From: JACPFN01 sp964406135
Lineage (GTDB): Bacteria > Babelota > Babeliae > Babelales > Chromulinivoraceae
Length of the DNA stretch: 64,000 nucleotides
Assembly (NCBI GenBank): GCA_964406135.1
Contig: CAYOQO010000005.1
Span: forward strand, 26,121-90,120
Direction: 5' to 3'
Of this stretch, positions 58,232 through 64,000 are shown in pieces. Numbering within the stretch: position 1 is the stretch's first letter; every line of letters begins with the position of its first letter. Made by a program: the position numbers and the translations under genes. Under the pieces are notes generated by a model. That model ran no database searches and had not been told where the DNA came from. It worked only from the letters and a program-made list of their open reading frames with translations.

Positions 58232-59152
58232 TTAAACTTTTTGAATTTCTAACAAACCATCTTTCACGACAATTTGCACTAATTTTTCAAATTCCAGCAA
58301 TGTTATATACGCGCGAATTACTGTTTGCGTAAGCGTAAAGGACATAATGTTTCCAGAGATTGCATATTTTTGCATCACCTTTTGTGTCAAAAAATCCAAA
58401 GATGATGCCTGCTCTTGAATAATTTTTAAAATTACATCTTTTGTTTGCAAAACTTTTTCTTCATGCTGCTGCACCAATGCCAAAAATTGATGATGATTTG
58501 AAATCACACCACCATGATACAAAACACACGCAGCAACAGACAATGTTTTTAATTTTTCAAACGTTGCCAATGTTTGACCAATGTCGGTATAAAAAAGTAT
58601 GGGATGTTTTTGTAAAGTTTGAACACCAAACAATGCATCACCACTGTACAAAACATTGTCCTGTGTCAAAATTCCAATGCTTCCTGGAGTATGACCTGGC
58701 AAAGTAATAATTTTTAATGTTTGACCATCAATCAGCAACATTCCATCTTGATACGGCACAACATTGGTCACAGCGGAAGCATACTGCAGCTCCAAATATT
58801 TATTTTTCAATCCTGCAAATGGTGCTGCATTGCCACAAAAACATCGCGGTGCCCATTTTGGATCTTCGATAAAAAATTTTTCATCATGCGCAGCATAAAC
58901 TTTAAGATTTGAATCTTTTTTTTGAAAAAAATAATTGCCACCACAATGATCAGGGTGGCAATGAGTATTGATAATTGCAGCAACTTTTAAATTTTGCTCA
59001 ACCAAACAATCAGCTACAGCATCAGCACTTTGCTTATCACTACCACTGTCAATCAAAATTACTTGATTGCCATAACGATACACACCAACTGCAAATACTC
59101 CCGTAGTACAATAACTATTTTCTGCAACTTGTTGTAATGTTATCTTTGCCAT
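58232..59152 (-). CDS. Metallo-beta-lactamase fold hydrolase
   Basis: The 306 residues contain the metal-binding 'THCHPDHCGG' near residue 62, 'LPGHTPGSIGIL' near residue 154, 'LYSGDALFG' and 'VLYHGG'. The C-terminal region (about 225-300) is a helical extension ending 'LEFEKLVQIVVKDGLLEI', possibly a winged helix, as in some glyoxalase II-like or lactonase relatives. No signal peptide. Substrate unknown. It converges on radA with a 4-base gap. Confidence 0.85.
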   Translation of the reverse strand: MAKITLQQVAENSYCTTGVFAVGVYRYGNQVILIDSGSDKQSADAVADCLVEQNLKVAAIINTHCHPDHCGGNYFFQKKDSNLKVYAAHDEKFFIEDPKWAPRCFCGNAAPFAGLKNKYLELQYASAVTNVVPYQDGMLLIDGQTLKIITLPGHTPGSIGILTQDNVLYSGDALFGVQTLQKHPILFYTDIGQTLATFEKLKTLSVAACVLYHGGVISNHHQFLALVQQHEEKVLQTKDVILKIIQEQASSLDFLTQKVMQKYAISGNIMSFTLTQTVIRAYITLLEFEKLVQIVVKDGLLEIQKV

Positions 59153-59170
59153 AATTTTTATTTTTCGATC

Positions 59171-59845
59171 CTAAGTGTTTTTATAATCTTTAATATAATC
59201 TTTTAAATATACTTGAGCATCAACGTCCAATGCATTATTAGTTAATAAATAATTCAATGCCAATAATTTATCATTTTTGTTATTGTCCCATGAAAAACCT
59301 CTTAATTCAGTATCAATCAAACCAACAGTGCCGCCAGAAGTTTTAATTAAATTACCACTATGAACATCTAAATAAATTCTTCCTGTATGATAGGTCAATA
59401 ATTTCACCAATTGCTGTATGTCAGGTAAAGATAAAGATCGATTTTCAGATTGATTCAAATATTCTGAAATACAAAACTGTAATGGAACATATACTTCATT
59501 TATTTTCGTATACTGTTTTATTTCTTCAGTATGAGCAATTCTGCATTCCCACAATTTTGGCACCTGTAATAAATTAAGTTTTTGATCTTGAATAGATACT
59601 TCCAATAATTTTGCGCCCAGGGCCCGAGCATTATAATCATGTTTAATAATAAAGCCAGGCAATTCAGGTAATGTTGCAACTCTGCGCAATATTCCATTAC
59701 GATAAAACTGAGGCAATAACTTTATAATATTTTCCTGTACAAATCGAACAGCTTGCTTACCAGCTTGAACCTCAACAACTGCATATAATTTTTCTTGAAC
59801 AATTCCAACAATCAAAATTATCGTCATTTTTAATAATAATTTCAT
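59171..59845 (-). CDS. Exported protein with kinase-like fold motifs
   Basis: The start at 59845 ('MKLLLKMTIILIVGIVQEKL', a signal-like N-terminus) has AAGGA 8 bases upstream; 224 residues. Motifs recall protein-kinase-like or LPS-kinase folds: 'GFIIKHDYNARALGAKLLE' (possible ATP-lysine), 'IYLDVHSGNLIKT' (catalytic-loop D-x4-N) and 'VGLIDTELRG' (DFG-like). A glycine loop is not evident. It is 41-70 bases downstream of the mitochondrial-carrier homologue gene and probably cotranscribed. An exported kinase is inferred, not shown. Confidence 0.6.
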   Translation of the reverse strand: MKLLLKMTIILIVGIVQEKLYAVVEVQAGKQAVRFVQENIIKLLPQFYRNGILRRVATLPELPGFIIKHDYNARALGAKLLEVSIQDQKLNLLQVPKLWECRIAHTEEIKQYTKINEVYVPLQFCISEYLNQSENRSLSLPDIQQLVKLLTYHTGRIYLDVHSGNLIKTSGGTVGLIDTELRGFSWDNNKNDKLLALNYLLTNNALDVDAQVYLKDYIKDYKNT

Positions 59846-59915
59846 AAAAAAATCCTTTATAAAAATTGGGCACATAAAAATAAATTCACATGCCCAATAC
59901 CCCTAACCCAACAAC

Positions 59916-60887
59916 TTATGCTCGATACTTTCGAACCATATCTTCCAATTTTTGTGTGTATGCAACATACAAAGGTACCGCAATTGCAACTCGAGTTCCA
60001 CGCGGCACTAATCCTTTCCATAAAGCTTTAACACCTTCTTGTTTGCAAATGTTTGCAACAGAAGATCGAAGCGTTGGATACAAATTTGGATTTGCTTGCA
60101 TTCTGTTACGAATTACAGCGCCCGGTTGTGTTACAATTGCAGTCAAAACTCCGGCACCTGCACCACCTAAAGCAACAGCACTCATGTTATCACCAACGTA
60201 CGGAGCAACTAAATTTTTACCTTGAGTTCCCAGAATTTGATAGCCAACAGCAAATGGTCCTTCTTTCAGCAACGCATTTGGCATAAAACCTTTGTAACAA
60301 TTTTTACCCAATGCTTTCATTGCTTGCCAGCTGTTTTTTCCTGCATTCGCAGCGTTTTGCAAATAAAGTTGCACGGCATTTGATGGAGTATCGATTAATG
60401 CGCCACAAACCCCAGCACTGTAAGAAACAGCAAGCTTTTGTGATTCTGAAAGTTCACAATTTTGTCTGCTTTTAAGACCATTTGATAAAACTGATTGAGT
60501 GCCCATTTGAACTGCAGTTATCGGCATTTGCGCTAATGCATTCACAGCGCAACCATTGTAAGCCAATGCAGCAACAAATTTCTCACCTTTGATTTTGCAA
60601 TTCATTAAATATGACAACAACTGACCAGGTAAAACAACTTCTGCAGCTCCAACAACTCCACCAATTCCTGTTTTTTCAAGTGATGTTAAAGGTCGCGATA
60701 AAGATTTTGATTCTGTATTTTCAAAATTGGATTTTCGATCAGAATTTTTAGACCAATTAACAGCTGAACCCAATTCATATCCCACCAAAGGTAACATGGA
60801 CAACATTCTGAGCCTGAAATCAGCATATTCCATCATAGGAACTGCTGCCAACAAACCCGACACTATTAAACAATGTAAACGTTTCAT
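59916..60887 (-). CDS. Mitochondrial carrier family (MCF/SLC25) homologue
   Basis: The 323 residues begin with a hydrophobic, signal-like segment and have three repeats of about 80 residues each. The third is clear: 'TQPGAVIRNRMQ' (PxDxxKxR-like), then 'EGVKALWKGLVPRGTRVAIA' and 'PLYVAYTQKLEDM'. The second has 'DTPSNAVQLYLQ' and 'CYKGFMPNALLKEGPFAVGY'. The first is degenerate ('VVLPGQLLSYLMN'). The family is otherwise almost confined to eukaryotes; Legionella LncP is a known bacterial case, delivered to host mitochondria. Acidic residues of the first two signatures are missing, so transport activity is uncertain. Acquisition from a host is inferred. Confidence 0.85.
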   Translation of the reverse strand: MKRLHCLIVSGLLAAVPMMEYADFRLRMLSMLPLVGYELGSAVNWSKNSDRKSNFENTESKSLSRPLTSLEKTGIGGVVGAAEVVLPGQLLSYLMNCKIKGEKFVAALAYNGCAVNALAQMPITAVQMGTQSVLSNGLKSRQNCELSESQKLAVSYSAGVCGALIDTPSNAVQLYLQNAANAGKNSWQAMKALGKNCYKGFMPNALLKEGPFAVGYQILGTQGKNLVAPYVGDNMSAVALGGAGAGVLTAIVTQPGAVIRNRMQANPNLYPTLRSSVANICKQEGVKALWKGLVPRGTRVAIAVPLYVAYTQKLEDMVRKYRA

Positions 60888-61066
60888 AAAAAATTCCTTA
60901 AATTAATTAAAATTTATAAAAAAATAACTTCCCAGCACGAATGCTGAGCACAACGAATAGATCAAACAATAATTAAAAACAATGCTGAAAAATTTTTAAT
61001 TTTAAAACCGACAAAACACTTTGCGGGCTTATTAAAAATTAAGCAAATTTTAAAAGTTGATTGATC

Positions 61067-61306
61067 TTAAAAAATAAAGACTACAATAAAGGAAATAATA
61101 GAAATAACCGGCACGACGACCCAGTTAAAAATAATTGAGAACTCGACAAAAGTCAGAGTAAAAATAGAAGAAGAAGTAGAATTTTGCGCAGATGAAAGAC
61201 TCATCGCACGAGTTTGAGATTGGGCTTGGCTTGATTGAGGATTCGATCCGCAACTGTACCGCGTGTTCATCAGGCTGTTGGATGAACTCAACGTACAACG
61301 TGTCAT
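61067..61306 (-). CDS. Small Ser-rich tail-anchored protein, unknown function
   Basis: 79 residues. It is a strong coding candidate because AAGGAGG, the best Shine-Dalgarno seen in the window, lies 5 bases before the ATG at 61306, with a promoter-like TTTACA-17-GATACT upstream. The first ~50 residues are polar and Ser/Asn/Gln-rich ('SSNSLMNTRYSCGSNPQSSQ'). The C-terminus is one long hydrophobic helix ('FNWVVVPVISIISFIVVFIF'). No signal peptide at the N-terminus, so it would be tail-anchored. Homology unknown. Confidence 0.6.
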   Translation of the reverse strand: MTRCTLSSSNSLMNTRYSCGSNPQSSQAQSQTRAMSLSSAQNSTSSSIFTLTFVEFSIIFNWVVVPVISIISFIVVFIF

Positions 61307-61348
61307 AATGACCTCCTTGTAACGATTTAAAAAATAATAACTTTATAC

Positions 61349-61377
61349 AGTATCTTGCAAAAAAACAGTTTTGTAAA
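61349..61377 (-). promoter_or_regulatory. Predicted promoter of the tail-anchored protein gene
   Basis: On the minus strand: TTTACA (61377-61372), 17-bp spacer, GATACT (61354-61349). It lies about 45 bp before the ATG at 61306. Confidence 0.5.
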
Positions 61378-61457
61378 TAGGCTTTATGCAATTTTTGACA
61401 TAAATTTTTGAGCTAATTTATAATTATTCCCCATCTTAAATTATTACAAAACCCCCT

Positions 61458-61631
61458 CTCCTCATCCCCGCGAAGGCGGGGATCCATGTCCTATATTTTT
61501 CAGCTTAAGAATTATATTTGTAAAACATTGATTGAAACAAAAAATTTATAAAAAATATTAAATCTGTTATTAATTTAAGAACTTTTACTAAACTGAAAAC
61601 ATGGATCCCCGCCTTCGCTGGGATGAGGAGA
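61458..61631. repeat. Best-preserved inverted doublet of palindromic repeats
   Basis: Copy A 61458-61488 (minus strand CATGGATCCCCGCC then TTCGCGGGGATGAGGAG) and copy B 61600-61631 (CATGGATCCCCGCC then TTCGCTGGGATGAGGAG) differ at one position in 31. They face each other across about 110 bp, an arrangement like REPINs or small non-autonomous elements. Confidence 0.85.
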
Positions 61632-61649
61632 AAAGAAGGATCATATAAC

Positions 61650-62495
61650 ATGAAATTTTTATTGTTTTTTATTTTCACACTTCTAAGCATCTTGCCTCTG
61701 CAAAGCATCGGTACAGTCATTGTGTTGCATGGCACTGGATCGTCAGGCAAAACATCGATTAGCAAATTTTTACAAAAAAAATTACAAAATTGTATCAGCA
61801 TTTCAATTGATGATTTTTTTTGGCCAGCATTAATTGAAAATGGAATCAAGCGAAAATTGATTAAAAAATCGATGACACGTGAAGAACAAATGCACGTAGT
61901 CATTGATCATCGAGCACTCCTTTCAAGCGATTTGCAAATTTCAAAAACTTTTAAAGATTTATATGAAGAAGTTCAACTATTGGCACAAGAACATAGCTTT
62001 GTCATTTTAGATGTCGTTTTTGCAAACAAAAGTGAATATTACCATTTTTGTGAAGCTATGAAAGACATTCCTTTTTTTTCAGTTCTTGTATATTGTTCTC
62101 CAATCAAACTTGCAGAGCATGTCATTCATCGTAACACGTATGAAAAAATTCAAGAAAATCGAGATATTTTTAGCCATATGAAAAATTTTTTAAAATTTTA
62201 TAAAAAAAGCAATGATCCTGATACTATTCTTGATACCATTTCACAACAAGAAGTGTTTAAAGCTTTAGAAATTGTCACAGCATACGCAAAACAAGCACAT
62301 ATCAAACGATCGCTGACAAAAGAAAAAATGAAAATGCTTCATGAGCGATTTGAGCAAAAATTTTTCAACAAAAACAATGCCAAAGTCAGCATTAAATATC
62401 TTTTTGAATATGACATCATGGTCAACACAGGCAAAATGTCATCAATGCAATGCGTTGATCTAATTTATGAAAAATTGATTCATCAAGAATTTTAA
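61650..62495 (+). CDS. Exported P-loop kinase, chloramphenicol phosphotransferase-like
   Basis: Start at the ATG at 61650 after AAGGA; 281 residues. The N-terminus 'MKFLLFFIFTLLSILPLQS' is a signal peptide. It is followed at once by 'TVIVLHGTGSSGKTSISKFL' (Walker A) and 'ISIDDFFWPALIENG', which resemble CPT-type kinases ('GGSSAGKSS', 'IDxFW'). 'FVILDVVFANKSEYYHF' is the likely second acidic strand. The C-terminal third is helical and unmatched. It could phosphorylate a small molecule or an antibiotic outside the cytoplasm; substrate unknown. Confidence 0.7.
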   Translation: MKFLLFFIFTLLSILPLQSIGTVIVLHGTGSSGKTSISKFLQKKLQNCISISIDDFFWPALIENGIKRKLIKKSMTREEQMHVVIDHRALLSSDLQISKTFKDLYEEVQLLAQEHSFVILDVVFANKSEYYHFCEAMKDIPFFSVLVYCSPIKLAEHVIHRNTYEKIQENRDIFSHMKNFLKFYKKSNDPDTILDTISQQEVFKALEIVTAYAKQAHIKRSLTKEKMKMLHERFEQKFFNKNNAKVSIKYLFEYDIMVNTGKMSSMQCVDLIYEKLIHQEF

Positions 62496-62502
62496 AAATC
62501 AG

Positions 62503-62531
62503 TTGAAAATTTGTAACTTACATATTACACT
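62503..62531 (+). promoter_or_regulatory. Predicted promoter of the toxin-antitoxin pair
   Basis: TTGAAA (62503-62508), 17-bp spacer, TACACT (62526-62531). Transcription would start within a few bases of the toxin ATG (62538), implying a leaderless mRNA; no Shine-Dalgarno is seen before that ATG. Confidence 0.5.
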
Positions 62532-62537
62532 TTAAAC

Positions 62538-62864
62538 ATGAAGATACAATTAGTTATCTATAAAAACAAATCCCAAAAAGAGCCCTTTTCTGAATGGCTT
62601 GATACTCTTGATACAAAATCCTATGCTATAATTATGAACAGATTACAACGAATTCATCTTGGAAATTTTGGTGATTCAAAAATTCTTAAAGGCATTAAGG
62701 GAATTTGGGAACTTCGCATTCAACACGGACCTGGATACCGAATATATTTTGGAAAACACAGATTTACTATGGTAATTTTATTAATCGGTGGCGACAAAGG
62801 CAGCCAAAGCCGTGACATAGCAAAAGCAGAAAAATATTGGCTTGATTATAAGGATCAACTATGA
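62538..62864 (+). CDS. RelE/ParE-superfamily toxin (HigB-like)
   Basis: 108 residues of the phage-derived Gp49/HigB-like killer family: 'KEPFSEWLDTLDTKSYAIIM', then 'NRLQRIHLGNFGDSKILKGI' and 'IWELRIQHGPGYRIYFGKH', and the usual end 'KAEKYWLDYKDQ'. Such toxins cut mRNA on the ribosome. The gene comes before its antitoxin (HigBA order) and overlaps it by 4 bases (ATGA). Confidence 0.9.
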   Translation: MKIQLVIYKNKSQKEPFSEWLDTLDTKSYAIIMNRLQRIHLGNFGDSKILKGIKGIWELRIQHGPGYRIYFGKHRFTMVILLIGGDKGSQSRDIAKAEKYWLDYKDQL

Positions 62865-63175
62865 AAAAAAATTTTAGAAACTTTCAAGAAAAATTGTTAG
62901 AAGATTTAAAAAATCCAAAACTTGCAAAAGCGTACCTTAATGAAGCACTCATCGATGAAGATCCTAGAATGTTTTTGCTTGCACTCAAAAATGTATTTGA
63001 AGCTCAAGATGAAACAATGACAGATATTGCTGAAAAATCACAACTGAGCCGAGAAAATATTTACAGAATTCTTTCACCAAAGGGTAATCCAAAAATAACC
63101 AGTATTATTTCTTTACTTCATGCTGCAGGTTTTTCTTTAGCAGTGCAACCAACATCTAAAAAATCAAAAAAATAA
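62861..63175 (+). CDS. HigA-like antitoxin with helix-turn-helix
   Basis: 104 residues of the addiction-module antidote family that pairs with the toxin above. 'LAKAYLNEALIDEDPRMFLL' is the N-terminal part, and the C-terminal HTH is 'TDIAEKSQLSRENIYRILS' followed by 'PKITSIISLLHAAGF'. It binds the toxin and probably its own promoter. AAGGA precedes the ATG. Confidence 0.9.
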   Translation: MKKNFRNFQEKLLEDLKNPKLAKAYLNEALIDEDPRMFLLALKNVFEAQDETMTDIAEKSQLSRENIYRILSPKGNPKITSIISLLHAAGFSLAVQPTSKKSKK

Positions 63176-63182
63176 TCCTCAA

Positions 63183-63211
63183 TTGACAACCAAACCACAT
63201 TTCGTTACAGT
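63183..63211 (+). promoter_or_regulatory. Strong predicted promoter of the ABC-transporter gene, with structured leader
   Basis: Consensus TTGACA (63183-63188), 17-bp spacer, TACAGT (63206-63211). The ~148-nt leader contains hairpins CCTTC/GAAGG (about 63233-63245) and CGTTAAA/TTTAACG (about 63277-63295). No riboswitch class is recognised. Confidence 0.6.
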
Positions 63212-63365
63212 AATTTTAATTGTCTTAAAAAACCTTCAATGAAGGATCTTGTGCCATGAAAGCAATCATTCAAATTCGTTAAATTTATTTTAACGATCTT
63301 TTCAATTTCATTTTTATAAAAATTTGTATCATTTTTGATGCTTCAAAAAACTAAAGGTAATCCGT

Positions 63366-64000
63366 ATGGATAAAAAACTTTTAATTTCTATTAAAGACGT
63401 TACCAAAACCTATCAAGAATCATCAACTCAAGCACTCAAAGGTATCAATTTAGATATTTTTGAAGGCGAAGTTTTAGGACTTTTGGGCGTCAATGGCGCT
63501 GGAAAAACAACGCTTTCATCAATTATTGCAACACTGCATCCTGCAACAACTGGAACAATTTTGTACAACGGTCATTCAATTTACGATGATGTCATTTCAT
63601 TTCGCAGAATTATCGGATTTTGTCCTCAAAAACCAAACATTGACTCTATGCTAACGATTCAAGAAAACTTAATGTTTGCCGGTCGTTATTTTAACATGCC
63701 GCATGATGAAATTAAAATTCGCGCTGCAGAGCTCATGCAAAAATTTCAACTGACAAAATATGCAAACAGCAAAGGTTCAGTACTTTCTGGTGGTTACAAA
63801 CAACGATTTTTACTTGCACGAACATTAATGCATCGGCCAAAATTAATTATTTTGGATGAACCAACCGTTGCACTCGATCCGCATATCCGAAGAAATTTGT
63901 GGGAAGTGATCAAAATGCTTAAAAGCGAAGGTGTTACCGTGTTATTGACAACACATTACCTGGAAGAAGCTGAAATTTTATCTGATCGTGTGTGTATTTT
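63366..64000 (+). CDS. ABC transporter ATP-binding protein (partial, cut by window edge)
   Basis: The 211 codons present from the ATG at 63366 give an ABC-2/CcmA-type ATPase: Walker A 'GVNGAGKTT' at residues 41-49, Q-loop 'GFCPQKPNID', signature 'LSGGYKQR', Walker B 'LIILDEPT' and H-loop 'TTHYLEEAE'. Such ATPases power drug, polysaccharide or lipid export; the permease gene is probably just beyond the window. The gene is truncated by the window end only. Confidence 0.93.
   Translation, partial: MDKKLLISIKDVTKTYQESSTQALKGINLDIFEGEVLGLLGVNGAGKTTLSSIIATLHPATTGTILYNGHSIYDDVISFRRIIGFCPQKPNIDSMLTIQENLMFAGRYFNMPHDEIKIRAAELMQKFQLTKYANSKGSVLSGGYKQRFLLARTLMHRPKLIILDEPTVALDPHIRRNLWEVIKMLKSEGVTVLLTTHYLEEAEILSDRVCI

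Larger units (their letters stand above)
61307..61649. other. 343-bp intergenic region holding a promoter and a repeat doublet
   Basis: It contains the promoter just described and the inverted repeat doublet at 61458-61631. The ~110 bp between the two repeats is AT-rich with no open frame of note and no recognised structure. Confidence 0.6.

Noticed and set aside
1..64000. CRISPR arrays, rRNA genes, prophage or insertion-sequence transposases
   Set aside because: No regularly spaced repeats, no rRNA-like stretch and no transposase or integrase motifs were seen; the short palindromes are irregularly spaced and lack spacers of fixed length.

Overview
This AT-rich 64 kb stretch comes from a bacterium using the standard code, with TGA as a stop. 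It encodes Gram-negative-type envelope functions: a long YidC with a large periplasmic domain, lipoproteins, MurA and MurC. It also encodes many small Sec-signal proteins and several proteins of eukaryotic flavour: a mitochondrial-carrier-family protein, a RING-type protein, a J-domain protein and ankyrin-like repeats. This mix suggests an obligately host-associated lineage such as Candidatus Dependentiae (TM6). That placement is inference from gene content, not a phylogenetic test. Two 100-N gaps, each flanked by identical 55-bp copies, show that it is a draft or metagenome scaffold.

Layout. 1-4.6 kb: the str operon on the minus strand (rpsL, rpsG, fusA, tuf, then the start of rpsJ). 4.7-6.8 kb: rseP and two small exported proteins. 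6.9-11.3 kb, minus: rplM (without rpsI), an M24 peptidase, recR, yidC. 11.4-15.2 kb, plus: a MerR regulator, murC, and a four-gene cassette of exported Gly/His-rich or coiled-coil proteins. 15.3-19.4 kb, minus: a lipoprotein gene and the ffh-rpsP-trmD-rplS operon, which lacks rimM and has trmD fused to a second SPOUT domain. 19.5-24.8 kb: two paralogous exported ankyrin-like proteins, hflX and a UvrD helicase. 24.9-27.2 kb, minus: two exported or anchored proteins and trpS. 27.2-30.5 kb: a cdaA-cdaR-glmM-like cluster whose diadenylate cyclase has lost its catalytic motifs, plus a DUF502 protein. 30.5-32.5 kb: an exported ankyrin/RING protein and an exported J-domain protein. 32.6-50.8 kb, minus: a possible holA, a GNAT protein, pnp, rpsO, tRNA-Val, rpoC, rpoB, rplL, rplJ, rplA, rplK, nusG, secE, five tRNAs, a BFD-like protein, tsaE and yacP. 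50.8-62.5 kb is an accessory-rich block: an exported MutS-like ATPase, an orphan atpG, murA, an exported thymidine kinase, radA, an MBL hydrolase, an exported kinase-fold protein, the mitochondrial-carrier homologue, a tail-anchored small protein and an exported CPT-like P-loop kinase. 62.5-64 kb: a HigBA/RelE-type toxin-antitoxin pair and a truncated ABC-transporter ATPase gene.

Two themes run across the window. First, a family of ~29-bp palindromes (ATGGATCC...GGGATGAGGA and a CTGGATCC...GGGATGAC variant) occurs as inverted doublets between genes. Single copies sit in frame inside murC, uvrD, the glmM-like gene, yacP and radA, an arrangement resembling Rickettsia palindromic elements. Second, an unusual number of nucleotide-using enzymes (thymidine kinase, CPT-like kinase, kinase-fold protein, MutS-like ATPase) carry N-terminal export signals and lie near a mitochondrial-carrier homologue. 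Together with the exported RING and J-domain proteins, this suggests enzymes that act outside the bacterial cytoplasm, possibly on the host; that reading is inference.
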